NCBI GenBank assembly: GCA_014729315.1 | Contig: WJKD01000652.1 | Location: forward strand, 1-11,362 | Reading direction: 5' to 3' | DNA from: Promethearchaeota archaeon | Lineage (GTDB): Archaea > Asgardarchaeota > Lokiarchaeia > Sigynarchaeales > SOKP01 | Length of the DNA stretch: 11,362 nucleotides | Part shown: positions 1 to 7,825 of the stretch, in pieces | How the letters are laid out: each line of letters begins with the position of its first letter | How positions within the stretch are numbered: position 1 is the first letter of the stretch | Position numbers and translations under genes: made by a program | Notes under the pieces: model-generated | Databases searched by the model: none | Told to the model about the DNA's origin: nothing | Seen by the model: only the letters and a program-made list of their open reading frames with translations

Positions 1-902
1 AATCTTGTAAGGTTTTCAAGATTTCCAATAGATTCAGGTAAAGTTTTTAAACTGTTCGAAGATAAAATAAGCGTATCCAAATTATTTAATGAACCAATAG
101 ATTCAGGAAGAGAACTTAGTTGATTTTCCATTAAACCAAAATATTTTAGATTTTCTAATGATCCTATTGAAGAAGGGAGGTTTTCAATATTGTTTCCTTT
201 AAGAAATAATGTTTTCAAGGACTTTAACGAACCTATTGAAGTAAAAAGGGTTTCCAATTTATTTTTACGAATATTCAGTCGTTTAAGAGAAACTAAAGAA
301 CTTGTGGATTCAGGCAAACTAGTAAATTGATTATTACCTAGATAGAGTATTTCTAAATTGATAAGAGACTTTAATGAATCAGAAAAATTTGATAAGTTAT
401 TTCCGCTTAAATCTAAAATTTTTAAATTTGTTAGTTTATCTAAACTAGAGGGAATTTTTTTAAGTTTGTTTTCGCTTAAATCTAAAAACTTAAGAGAAGA
501 CAAGTTAATAAAGGATTGGGGTAAATCTGTAAGATTATTAGATTCAAGATGTAATTCTTTTAAAGATACTAATTCTTTTATAGACCCTGGAACAGAATTT
601 AGTTGGTTTTCGCTTAAATCTAAAACTTTTAGATGTGAAAGAGGATTAAAATTAAAAGAAATATTTGACAGTTGGTTCCCCCTTAGATATAGTTTTCTAA
701 GATGATCTAAAGAGGTTATTGCCATTGGAATCTTCTTTAATCCGCAAGAGAATAATCCTAAACCTGAAATACGATTATCTTCGATTTTGTAACCAAAAAC
801 ATAGTATTGAAGCTCTGAAACTTCTGGAATAGGCCCACCAACCGCTTTCTCGATTGAAGTTATTACTTCTTTTTCTTTTTCGAGGAGTTGATTCATGGGC
901 AT
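1..902 (-). CDS. Leucine-rich-repeat protein, 3' end outside window
   Basis: Probably a protein-binding scaffold; the partner cannot be told from sequence. The reading frame is open for 300 codons from an ATG at 902 (a second ATG lies two codons later) and runs off the left edge without a stop. Residues 1-67 are an N-terminal helix and cap, including a 'FGYKIEDNRISGLGL' stretch and a degenerate first repeat. From residue 68 there are ten consecutive 23-residue repeats of the form LxxLxLxxNxLxxLPxSIxxLxx, and an eleventh starts at the edge. No signal peptide or membrane segment is visible, so a cytoplasmic location is likely. The cap plus 'LPESIGNL' repeats is a style common in Lokiarchaeia (recalled, not searched). 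An in-frame stop at 948-950 and no other ATG between fix the start. The C-terminal domain, if any, is unseen. Confidence 0.88.
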   Translation of the reverse strand, partial: MPMNQLLEKEKEVITSIEKAVGGPIPEVSELQYYVFGYKIEDNRISGLGLFSCGLKKIPMAITSLDHLRKLYLRGNQLSNISFNFNPLSHLKVLDLSENQLNSVPGSIKELVSLKELHLESNNLTDLPQSFINLSSLKFLDLSENKLKKIPSSLDKLTNLKILDLSGNNLSNFSDSLKSLINLEILYLGNNQFTSLPESTSSLVSLKRLNIRKNKLETLFTSIGSLKSLKTLFLKGNNIENLPSSIGSLENLKYFGLMENQLSSLPESIGSLNNLDTLILSSNSLKTLPESIGNLENLTR

Positions 903-1212
903 CGATAGTTTCTCTTTATTAAATAATAAAATTAAGGTTAAACCTATTTATCTCTTTAAAATTAATAAATATTCCTACTATTTAATTTTATCAGAAACAC
1001 TAAGGTAATATCAAGAATATAAGGAGCATGTATGGAATTAATAATAATTAAAATTACTACAGATTATTAAAAGAGTAGTTAATTGCGAATGTTTAAGTTT
1101 AAATTCAATGAAGTTTAAAATATAAAATATTCAAATAATCTTTTTACTATTAAATAGAGAGATATTTTAATAATTTATTATATATAAGAAAAAAAGATAA
1201 AGAGAATCAAAT
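903..1212. other. AT-rich intergenic region with two outward promoters
   Basis: This 310-base gap separates two divergently transcribed genes. It is very AT-rich and holds no RNA gene or convincing ORF. On the minus side, an AT-rich TATA-like stretch at about 918-932 lies 16-30 bases before the leucine-rich-repeat start. On the plus side, a stronger TATA-like box lies at 1174-1187. A tiny 12-codon ORF near 1032 was considered and not accepted. Confidence 0.5.
1174..1187 (+). promoter_or_regulatory. TATA-like box of the SCP2-like gene
   Basis: The sequence TTTATTATATATAA ends 26 bases before the ATG at 1213. With the usual archaeal spacing of about 25 bases from TATA box to start site, the transcript would be leaderless or nearly so. 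No Shine-Dalgarno sequence is seen before this ATG, which agrees. Confidence 0.45.
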
Positions 1213-1641
1213 ATGGAAGAATCTGAAAAACAAAACTTATACATTACATTCAAGGGTGTAATAGAAAGTATTATCGACGACAAAAGAAAAAGGCAAAAGA
1301 ACTTAAAGACCTTAAATAACTTTGAAGCAAAAATTAACTTAGGTCTTCAAATTGAGAAGGATTATTATTTTTGGGTTAATCTTGTTGCTAAAGATGGTGA
1401 ATACACTTTTAACCGGGGAAAATTGGACGATTACGATTTAATTTTAAAAGCCGCACCCGAGGATCTAATGTATTTTTCAAATGGTGAATATTCAACGATT
1501 CACATGATGCTTAAAAAAAATAGATTCGGAGACAGAAAATTAAGGACAGAAAAAGGCTCTGACGGAAAACGACACTTAGGAATATTGCTAAAACTTCCTA
1601 AAATTCTTGTTTTAGATAAGATTGAGCCTCAAGAAAACTAA
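1213..1641 (+). CDS. Small SCP2-like (sterol carrier fold) protein
   Basis: A 142-residue soluble protein that I tentatively place in the SCP2 lipid-binding fold. After a lysine-rich helix (residues 1-35) come alternating beta stretches: 'AKINLGLQIEKDYYFWVNLV' (39-58), a DGEYTFNRG turn, then 'YDLILKAAPEDLMYFSNGEY' (74-93). This last pattern mirrors the SCP2 core, where a strand carrying the ligand-facing 'D-V-T-L' motif is followed by a helix and 'G'. The C-terminal 'KRHLGILLKLPKIL' resembles the closing helix. There is no signal peptide or membrane segment. It stands alone, divergent from the leucine-rich-repeat gene and convergent with the aminotransferase. The assignment rests on pattern and length only and could be wrong; the coding call itself is firm. 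Confidence 0.8.
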   Translation: MEESEKQNLYITFKGVIESIIDDKRKRQKNLKTLNNFEAKINLGLQIEKDYYFWVNLVAKDGEYTFNRGKLDDYDLILKAAPEDLMYFSNGEYSTIHMMLKKNRFGDRKLRTEKGSDGKRHLGILLKLPKILVLDKIEPQEN

Positions 1642-1673
1642 TTCTTTTCTTATCTCCTAAAACACTTTATTGA

Positions 1674-1690
1674 TAAAAATTAAAAAATAA
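1674..1690 (-). terminator. Possible T-rich terminator of the aminotransferase gene
   Basis: On the minus strand, T-rich tracts (TTATTTTTTA and ATTTTTATC) lie 34-50 bases past the aminotransferase stop, as expected for archaeal T-tract termination. There is no clear hairpin. The region lies between two convergent genes. Confidence 0.3.
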
Positions 1691-1723
1691 ATTTACAACT
1701 TCTTTTCTCAGGTTTTTCATCAC

Positions 1724-2854
1724 TTAAGAGGATATTTTGCGCAACCTCAATTCCGAAATAACATCAGTTAAAACTTTTAACATCTCTTCGAGTTCCTTAA
1801 GAGTTATTTCTCCCATATGACCAATTCGAAATGTCTTATTTGCCAAATTACCATACCCATTTGTTATTCGATAACCTTTCAATAGCATGATATAAACCAT
1901 TTCAGCGATATCAATTTCTATTGAATTTCTCATAGTAGAAACGGTGTTTGATTCAAATCCTTTTTCGGGAAACATCTCTAAATTTGCGTCGCGAGCCCAC
2001 ATCCTTGTTCTTTTTCCAAGTTGCTCGTGTCTCTTGAATCTATTTTCTAAACCTTCTTGATTAAAGATATAGTCTAATTGGGCAACCATACCTCTGATTT
2101 GAGGAATGGGAGGTGTCGTAGGCGTTTGATGAGCTTTATTCTTTTTTAAGAATTGTTGGAAATCAAAATAATATCCTCTATTCTTAACTTGTTTTGATTT
2201 TTCAAGAGCGGCGTCAGAAACCGAAGCAACTGCTAATCCAGGAGGTAAAGCAAAACATTTCTGCACAGAAGCTAAGCAAACATCAATGTTCAATTTATCA
2301 ATGTCAATCTTTACACCCGCCATGGACGATGTCGCGTCTACGCACGCAAGGGCGCCGTGGTCTTTAATTAAGGGTAAGATTTCTTCAATGGGATTATACA
2401 CGCCTGTTGAGGTCTCGTTTGCTTGTAGACAAACTACTGAATATTTATCTTTCTCTAAAGCCTTTGCTAAAACCCCACTCGTTATAGCGTTTCCCCATTC
2501 TACAGTTTCCAATACAGAGTCTTTTCCATTTGTCTTTCCTATTTCGTACCACCTATCGCCAAAAGCACCAATAGAGAGAAAAAGTGCTTTCTCGTCCTTT
2601 TTTATGAGATTCCTCACGCACGCTTCCATAATTCCTGTTGCAGAGGAAGTAAAAATGAAACAATCGTTTTTGGTGTATAATATTTTTTGAAGACCTTCTA
2701 CAGCTTTTTGGTGCATCTGTTCGTATGGTTTGGATCGATGGGTATCATTGGGTTTTGCTAACTCTTTCAAGACCCTATCCGGAACTTGAACCGGTCCAGG
2801 AGTGAATAATTTTAATTTTGAACCATCTTCTTTATTGAAATGAATATCTGACAT
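1724..2854 (-). CDS. Class V PLP aminotransferase (alanine-glyoxylate/serine-pyruvate type)
   Basis: A 376-residue fold-type I aminotransferase that would transfer an amino group between a small amino acid and a 2-oxo acid such as glyoxylate or pyruvate, in the cytoplasm. Family landmarks are 'LFTPGPVQVP' (residues 16-25), 'SSATGIMEA' near 70-78 for cofactor phosphate binding, 'NETSTGV' (146-152), 'CVDATSSMAG' with Asp173 facing the pyridine nitrogen, the Schiff-base Lys199 in 'ASVQKC', and 'TFRIGHMG' with Arg343 as the likely carboxylate anchor. Length matches the alanine-glyoxylate / serine-pyruvate family. In archaea such enzymes may act in serine, glycine or phosphoserine metabolism; the true substrate cannot be read from motifs. 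The ATG at 2854 precedes the conserved N-terminus directly. A TATA-like stretch lies about 30-45 bases upstream. Confidence 0.92.
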   Translation of the reverse strand: MSDIHFNKEDGSKLKLFTPGPVQVPDRVLKELAKPNDTHRSKPYEQMHQKAVEGLQKILYTKNDCFIFTSSATGIMEACVRNLIKKDEKALFLSIGAFGDRWYEIGKTNGKDSVLETVEWGNAITSGVLAKALEKDKYSVVCLQANETSTGVYNPIEEILPLIKDHGALACVDATSSMAGVKIDIDKLNIDVCLASVQKCFALPPGLAVASVSDAALEKSKQVKNRGYYFDFQQFLKKNKAHQTPTTPPIPQIRGMVAQLDYIFNQEGLENRFKRHEQLGKRTRMWARDANLEMFPEKGFESNTVSTMRNSIEIDIAEMVYIMLLKGYRITNGYGNLANKTFRIGHMGEITLKELEEMLKVLTDVISELRLRKISS

Positions 2855-2882
2855 ATCTTTTTCAATATCCTATAAAGTTGCA

Positions 2883-2896
2883 TTTAATAAATATTT
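2883..2896 (-). promoter_or_regulatory. Possible TATA box of the aminotransferase gene
   Basis: On the minus strand AAATATTTATTAAA is centred about 35 bases before the ATG at 2854, giving a predicted short leader. A CTTTATA at 2871-2877 is an alternative but sits rather close to the start codon. Confidence 0.3.
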
Positions 2897-2956
2897 TGTT
2901 GAAATCAATCAAACTTAACAATACTTCACAGAAATAGCTTAATTATTAACGATATA

Positions 2957-3583
2957 CTACATTTTGCGGGTAATTATACCGTTTTTGAACATAAAATAAA
3001 ATTTTTGTTTCTCGATTTCTCTTCGTTTCATTAATCTAAATAGTGAACAAAGAATAACGCCATTCTCGATAGATATTTTTATCACAATAAAAGCAGGTAT
3101 TTGGGAGGCAATAAAACTCCATGCTCCAGTAACGCTTCCTGGATTGAGCAATAATGTTCCCTTTTCGGTTAAAATAACTTCTTCTTTATGAGTATGCCCC
3201 GAGACAAGTATGTTATCTCTTTTTTCAATGGCATATGACTCGAGCTGATCTTGGTCTCCCCTCGGTTTAATGTTGAATCCATGAATCATCCCAATAGAAA
3301 TTTTATCGCCATTTTTTGATTCTAATTCAAGATTCTGGTAGATAGGCCAATCTCTTTTTGTATAATAATTATCCATGTTTCCAATTACCTTAAAGACATC
3401 TCGTTTTGTTTTTAGATTTAAAAATTCAAGAAATTTAGAAGAATCAATCAAATCACCCGTAAAAAAAGTGTAATCAAAAAGAGAATCTTCCGTTAATTGA
3501 ATGAGTTTTTGAATTATTTTGCTCGGAATTTCTGACGCTCGCATTGGAATGTGAGAATCACCTATAATTAAAATCCTCGTCAT
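2957..3583 (-). CDS. Vps29-like calcineurin-fold phosphoesterase
   Basis: A 208-residue metallophosphoesterase that looks more like the eukaryotic retromer subunit Vps29 than like short archaeal MJ0936-type enzymes. Shared signatures are 'GDSHIPMR' (residues 8-15), 'IGMIHGFNIKPRGD' (97-110), 'LVSGHTHKEE' (126-135), 'LLNPGSVTGA' (145-154) and 'IPAF' (162-165). The metal ligands all look intact: Asp9, His11, Asp44 (GDLID), Asn69 (GNMD), His101, His130 and His132. Human Vps29, as I recall it, has Asn and Asp at the equivalents of Asp44 and Asn69 and is catalytically weak, so this protein may be an active hydrolase. The ATG at 3583 is chosen over an in-frame TTG at 3598 because GGTGA lies four bases before it and the domain begins at once. 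Substrate and partners are unknown; no Vps26 or Vps35 homologue is in the window. Confidence 0.85.
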   Translation of the reverse strand: MTRILIIGDSHIPMRASEIPSKIIQKLIQLTEDSLFDYTFFTGDLIDSSKFLEFLNLKTKRDVFKVIGNMDNYYTKRDWPIYQNLELESKNGDKISIGMIHGFNIKPRGDQDQLESYAIEKRDNILVSGHTHKEEVILTEKGTLLLNPGSVTGAWSFIASQIPAFIVIKISIENGVILCSLFRLMKRREIEKQKFYFMFKNGIITRKM

Positions 3584-3587
3584 CTGA

Positions 3588-3592
3588 TCACC
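3588..3592 (-). promoter_or_regulatory. Shine-Dalgarno site deciding the phosphoesterase start
   Basis: GGTGA on the minus strand sits four bases before the ATG at 3583. It matches the anti-Shine-Dalgarno end of 16S rRNA. It lies inside the five extra codons that a TTG start at 3598 would add, so it argues for the ATG. Confidence 0.5.
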
Positions 3593-3677
3593 ATCCAAAT
3601 TGAGTGAATATAATTGAGATCAATTCTTTTAAATTTTTATGAGCTGTATTACAATAATATTAGTTTAAAATTCATTC

Positions 3678-4784
3678 TTAATCGCTTTTAGTGTATTTTG
3701 CATATTCTTTTTGAACAAATTGGTAGAGTTTCTTAGCTTTTTCGTTCTTTTCGAAATGTTTTCTTATTGGTTCCAAAAGCTCGTTTATTCTTTTTGCAAC
3801 TGCGGGTTTTAAATCCGGGGGATTAAGATTTCCTATTGAATAATCTTTCTGCATACTTTTGTAATCCGTATAGGACACATTTCCCCCGTATTTCTTAGGT
3901 CTCTCGATGGAAAACTCGTCTGTGAGCTCAAAAATGATGTATTTACAATATTCGAGAATAGGATTATCTTCTACTTGTTCGGGGGGGCAAAATGCTTTGT
4001 TAATTTTTCTTATTACATCCTTGGGACCATCCAGCATGAATATCGCCGAATCGGGATTTGACTTAGACATTTTTAAAGCGATTGTTCGCTCCACACCTTC
4101 TAAATCTGAATCAGGGGGTGCTGTCAATCCCATAAGCATGTGATGATGGACAGCTACTGGTTTTGGACGACCGAGCTTATTGGCTACTTCACGGGCTAAC
4201 ATATTAACCTTTCTTTGATCAAGTCCGAGTTGGCATATATCTGCGGGTAAATAAAAAATGTCAGCTGCCTGCATTAACGGATAAAGTATTTGGGATGCTG
4301 ACAACGTATCGTTTTCGCTACGCCCCATTATTTGTGTACATCGAATTACTCGATTGAGCGTACTGTTAATAGCGATATTCAATACCAATTCCCAATATTT
4401 AGAATCTTTTACGATTTCTGAAGCGTACACAAATTCGACCATATTTAAGTTCATACCGCACACCTTCCACACTTCTATGAAAAAATCTCCAACTTTTTTA
4501 ATAATTTCAAGGTTCCCGCCGAATTTTTGATTTGCTGCTGCATGCCAATCTGCTACAAGAAATTTAAAGTTTACGCCAGCTTTCGTTAATTTATTGACAT
4601 TTACTGCCCTTAATAATCCTTGAGCAATGTGAATGTTTCCAGAGGGTTCAAACCCATCGTACGCGTAAATATTTTTATTATGATCGAGCTTCCACTTAAT
4701 CATTTCCCTTAAGTCGCCAATTTCGATAATCTCTTCTCCCACTTCTTTAATCAGTGCAATTCTTTCATCAATAGTCAGCTTCAT
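3678..4784 (-). CDS. tyrS: Tyrosyl-tRNA synthetase, archaeal/eukaryotic class
   Basis: Charges tRNA-Tyr with tyrosine using ATP; cytoplasmic and essential. The 368 residues hold a class I catalytic domain with the HIGH-type motif 'HIAQ' (52-55) within 'YDGFEPSGNIHIAQG', and 'KMSKS' (238-242). By alignment from memory with the Methanocaldococcus enzyme, the tyrosine-binding residues correspond to Tyr42, Tyr168, Gln172 and Asp175. The stretches 'VNVNKLTKAG', 'CTQIMGRSE', 'DICQLGLDQRKVNMLARE' and 'HHHMLMGL' are closer to plant and protist cytosolic TyrRS than to the methanogen type, as I recall those sequences. The C-terminal anticodon-binding part (about 290-368) ends like those enzymes too. 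It appears complete. A TATA-like stretch at 4801-4812 close to the ATG suggests a nearly leaderless transcript. Confidence 0.97.
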   Translation of the reverse strand: MKLTIDERIALIKEVGEEIIEIGDLREMIKWKLDHNKNIYAYDGFEPSGNIHIAQGLLRAVNVNKLTKAGVNFKFLVADWHAAANQKFGGNLEIIKKVGDFFIEVWKVCGMNLNMVEFVYASEIVKDSKYWELVLNIAINSTLNRVIRCTQIMGRSENDTLSASQILYPLMQAADIFYLPADICQLGLDQRKVNMLAREVANKLGRPKPVAVHHHMLMGLTAPPDSDLEGVERTIALKMSKSNPDSAIFMLDGPKDVIRKINKAFCPPEQVEDNPILEYCKYIIFELTDEFSIERPKKYGGNVSYTDYKSMQKDYSIGNLNPPDLKPAVAKRINELLEPIRKHFEKNEKAKKLYQFVQKEYAKYTKSD

Positions 4785-4904
4785 GTGATTATAAACTCGT
4801 TATTTAATAATTAAAAAAATATTCGAAACGATAAAATCTTTACTGATTTAAGCTATTATGAGCTCTTATAGGATTATATCTTTTCATTCTTTACCATTAT
4901 AGAT

Positions 4905-4924
4905 TCAAATTTTAAGAAATTTGA
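4905..4924. repeat. Perfect 8-base inverted repeat between tyrS and ppdK
   Basis: TCAAATTT and AAATTTGA flank a four-base TAAG loop. The repeat lies 36-55 bases past the ppdK stop and about 120 bases before tyrS on the same strand. It could be a weak terminator hairpin of ppdK or a regulator site; such AT-only palindromes also arise by chance. Confidence 0.4.
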
Positions 4925-4938
4925 GAATAATTTGATTT

Positions 4939-4959
4939 ATAAAAAAGGGAGTTAAAAAA
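4939..4959 (-). terminator. T-tract terminator after ppdK
   Basis: Directly after the ppdK stop, the minus strand has two T6 runs separated by AACTCCC. GAGT just before the stop can pair weakly with ACTC between the runs. This is typical of archaeal T-tract termination. Confidence 0.5.
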
Positions 4960-7656
4960 TTACTCTAATAAAGCATCTTTAATAGCTGCTTGAGCAGCTG
5001 AGATTCTTGCTACAGGAATTCTAAACGGAGAACAAGAAACATAATTGAGACCAATCTCGTGTGAAAACTCAATTGAGCTGGGTTCTCCACCATGTTCTCC
5101 ACATATACCCGCTTTGAGATTAGGTCGAGTATTTCTTCCGGCCTCGATTGCCATTTTCATAAGTTTCCCTACTCCAGTTTGATCCAGAATTTCAAACGGA
5201 TTTTCAGGTAAGATTTCTTTGTTTAAATAAATAGGTAAAAATTTGCTTTCCGCATCGTCTCTTGAAAAACCAAACGTCATCTGAGTTAAATCGTTAGTAC
5301 CAAATGAGAAGAATTCTGCTTCCGTGGCAATTTGATCAGCCGTTAGAGCAGCTCTCGGAATTTCGATCATCGTGCCGAATTTATATTCCAAGTCTACTCC
5401 ATATTCGTCTATGACCTCTTTTGCAACAGATTCTAATTGTTGTTTAACATGTATTAATTCAGAGATCATCCCGATGAGAGGAATCATTACTTCTGGAATG
5501 ACATCGATGCCTTCTTTCTTTAATCTACAAGCTGCGCGAAATATGGCTTTAACTTGCATTTCATTAATTTCCGGCCACACGATTCCTAACCTACATCCCC
5601 GAAGCCCCATCATGGGGTTCTCCTCAGAGAGCGAACGAATAAGGCTAATCACTTTCTTTTTCTTTGATATTTCTTTATCGAGTGGACTGGTTTCTAATAA
5701 GGATCTAGATAATGAATTGGTCATTTTTAACTCTTGTCTCTCCAACATTACAGTCGATAGTTCGGGTAAAAATTCGTGTAATGGTGGATCTAACAATCGA
5801 ATGGTCACGGGTTTACCTTTCATTATTTTAAATATCTCGTAAAAATCTCCTTCTTGCATGGGCAATATTTTGTCCAGATATTCCTGGCGATCGTCCTTTG
5901 TTCTAGACATTATCATGTTCTGGACAACAGGCAGTCGGTCTTGAGCCATAAACATATGCTCTGTTCTGCATAATCCAATTCCTTCTGCCCCAAATTCTAA
6001 AGCCTTTTGAGCGTCAGTAGGAGTATCTGCGTTAGCTCTCACCCCAAGAATTCTTACTTCATCAGCTAGTTTTAAAAGTTCTAAAAATTCTCCTTTAATT
6101 TCTGGCTCAACGAGGGGCACTTTTCCTTCAATAACTCTCCCCGTTGTTCCATCTATAGTAATATAATCGTTTTCTTTTACAATAAAATCCCCAACATTAA
6201 ATTCTCGAGTCTCCACATTAATTTCTATATCTTGTACTCCAACAACAGCTGGCTTACCCATTCCTCGAGCAACAACTGCTGCGTGCGAAGTTTTACCCCC
6301 GAATTGAGTTAAAACTCCGCTAGCGGCGTAAAGTCCGTGAACATCGTCAGGTTTGGTTTGCGGGCGTACTAATATTATTTCGGTGTTTCCTTGATTAGCT
6401 AGCTCTTCCGCCCTATCAGCGTCAAATATAGCTTTTCCAGAAACAGCTCCCGGCGATGCATTTATTCCTCGAGCTAAAATATGAACAATAGCTTTTTCGT
6501 CTATACTTTTAAATAATAATTTTGAAATTTTTTTAGGATTAACCCTCATTATCGCTTCTTCTTTGGTGATTAATCCTTCGTTCGCCATATCAACAGCAAT
6601 TTTAACTTCAGCGGAAGGAGTTCTTTTACCGTTTCGAGTTTGTAAAATGAATAACTCATTATCTTCGATTGTGAATTCAATATCTTGCATATCTCTATAA
6701 TGAAGTTCGAGATTTTCAAGGGTTTGGAGAAGTTCCTCGTAAATTTCCGGAAATTCTTTTTTCATATCTTTAATTTTTTTCGGAGTTCTTATACCTGCGA
6801 CAACATCCTCACCTTGGGCGTTTGATAAATATTCTCCAAATCTTCTTTTCTCTCCTGTGGAAGGATCTCTCGAAAACGCAACTCCAGTAGCAGAACTCCA
6901 ACCCTTATTTCCAAAAACCATTGTTTGGATATTTACAGCAGTTCCAAAATTCGGTATGTTGTTGATTTTTCTATAAGTAATCGCTCGTTTGTTGTTCCAC
7001 GATTTAAAAACGGCCTCTATCGCTAAAAATAATTGATCTGTAGGATCTTGTGGAAATGGTCTCCCTATTTCCTTCTCATAAAGAGCTTTGTAATCCGCAA
7101 TTATTTTTTGGAGGTCCATAACTTCTAGATCAGTATCTTGGGCATCTCTTCCTTTCATACGCTTGTATTTATCCAAAATCCTTTCGAATTTCTCGTCGCT
7201 AATTCCCATAACTACATCACCAAACATTTGAATAAACCTTCTATAGGAATCATATGCAAAACGAGAGTTATCTGTCTGAGTTGCTAATCCTACTACAGAT
7301 TGATCGTTTAATCCCAAATTTAAAACCGTATCCATCATACCTGGCATTGACATTGGAGCTCCAGACCTCACGCTGACTAATAAGGGATTTTTTTCGTCTC
7401 CAAATTTTTTTCCCGTTTTTTCTTCAAGTAATTTCAGATGCTGCATTACTTTTGGCCGAATGCTTTTCATAGTTTGCTCTGGCTCGCCAAAATATCTTAA
7501 ACACGCTTCAGTTGTTATTGTAAATCCTGGCGGAATATTGAGCCCTAGCTTAGTCATCTCACCAAGATTTGCTCCTTTTCCACCGAGGAGATCTTTGAGT
7601 TCCTTGCCACCTTCGCTAAAATCGTATACAAATTTCTTATTTTCGATCGTTGACAT
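4960..7656 (-). CDS. ppdK: Pyruvate, phosphate dikinase
   Basis: Interconverts pyruvate, ATP and phosphate with phosphoenolpyruvate, AMP and pyrophosphate, linking glycolysis and gluconeogenesis in the cytoplasm. The 898 residues match the family length (about 870-900) and all three domains are present. The N-terminal ATP-grasp domain (about 1-345) has 'GGKGANLGEM' (25-34) and 'VSVRSGAPMSMPGMMDT' (94-110). The swivelling phosphohistidine domain has His458 in 'GGKTSHAAVVARGMGKPAVVG', with Thr456 at the position phosphorylated in plant enzymes. The C-terminal PEP/pyruvate barrel has 'GLCRTEHMF', 'MIEIPRAAL', 'SFGTNDLTQMTFG' (784-796) and catalytic Cys852 in 'GICGEHGGEP'. Lys455 replaces the methionine I recall as usual in that motif. 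It is read alone, with a possible TATA box about 60 bases upstream and a T-tract at its end. Confidence 0.98.
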   Translation of the reverse strand: MSTIENKKFVYDFSEGGKELKDLLGGKGANLGEMTKLGLNIPPGFTITTEACLRYFGEPEQTMKSIRPKVMQHLKLLEEKTGKKFGDEKNPLLVSVRSGAPMSMPGMMDTVLNLGLNDQSVVGLATQTDNSRFAYDSYRRFIQMFGDVVMGISDEKFERILDKYKRMKGRDAQDTDLEVMDLQKIIADYKALYEKEIGRPFPQDPTDQLFLAIEAVFKSWNNKRAITYRKINNIPNFGTAVNIQTMVFGNKGWSSATGVAFSRDPSTGEKRRFGEYLSNAQGEDVVAGIRTPKKIKDMKKEFPEIYEELLQTLENLELHYRDMQDIEFTIEDNELFILQTRNGKRTPSAEVKIAVDMANEGLITKEEAIMRVNPKKISKLLFKSIDEKAIVHILARGINASPGAVSGKAIFDADRAEELANQGNTEIILVRPQTKPDDVHGLYAASGVLTQFGGKTSHAAVVARGMGKPAVVGVQDIEINVETREFNVGDFIVKENDYITIDGTTGRVIEGKVPLVEPEIKGEFLELLKLADEVRILGVRANADTPTDAQKALEFGAEGIGLCRTEHMFMAQDRLPVVQNMIMSRTKDDRQEYLDKILPMQEGDFYEIFKIMKGKPVTIRLLDPPLHEFLPELSTVMLERQELKMTNSLSRSLLETSPLDKEISKKKKVISLIRSLSEENPMMGLRGCRLGIVWPEINEMQVKAIFRAACRLKKEGIDVIPEVMIPLIGMISELIHVKQQLESVAKEVIDEYGVDLEYKFGTMIEIPRAALTADQIATEAEFFSFGTNDLTQMTFGFSRDDAESKFLPIYLNKEILPENPFEILDQTGVGKLMKMAIEAGRNTRPNLKAGICGEHGGEPSSIEFSHEIGLNYVSCSPFRIPVARISAAQAAIKDALLE

Positions 7657-7714
7657 TGTTTCTTACCAATAAAATATTAATCGTGAGTGTTTTAGAAATA
7701 AAACGACACCATTA

Positions 7715-7724
7715 GTTTTTATAC
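7715..7724 (-). promoter_or_regulatory. Possible TATA box of ppdK
   Basis: GTATAAAAAC on the minus strand lies about 60 bases before the ppdK ATG, which would give a leader of some 35 bases. A looser AT-rich stretch nearer the start (about 7665-7680) is an alternative. The rest of the 153-base gap up to 7825 shows nothing else. Confidence 0.3.
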
Positions 7725-7825
7725 TTTACTTTAATAAATATAAAAGATGTCTAAGGATAAGTAATTACAGATGCGAAATAAAAATTACGAAATATAACTA
7801 ATTATCATCTCTATTTGCTGAAAAT

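Noticed and set aside
358..705. Plus-strand 115-codon open frame
   Set aside because: It is the antisense shadow of the leucine-rich repeats, and its own repetitive 'FSLKSK' pattern is the complement of the repeat DNA.
1028..1070. Tiny ORF after AAGGAG near 1022
   Set aside because: The 12-codon frame from the ATG at 1032 gives only 'MELIIIKITTDY', and the purine stretch lies four bases before it in very AT-rich DNA; this is expected by chance.
2286..2690. Plus-strand 134-codon open frame inside the aminotransferase gene
   Set aside because: Antisense to a gene with clear active-site motifs; its translation has no recognisable domain.
3584..3598. TTG at 3598 as the start of the Vps29-like protein
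   Set aside because: It would add only five residues before the domain, and the Shine-Dalgarno match lies within them, directly before the ATG at 3583.
3981..3987. Run of seven G inside tyrS as a possible frameshift or phase-variation tract
   Set aside because: The frame is intact and the codons encode the expected 'CPPEQVEDNP' of TyrRS; the run is short and there is no sign of switching.
5372..5842. Plus-strand 156-codon open frame inside ppdK
   Set aside because: Shadow of the PEP-binding barrel coding sequence, with a composition unlike a real protein.
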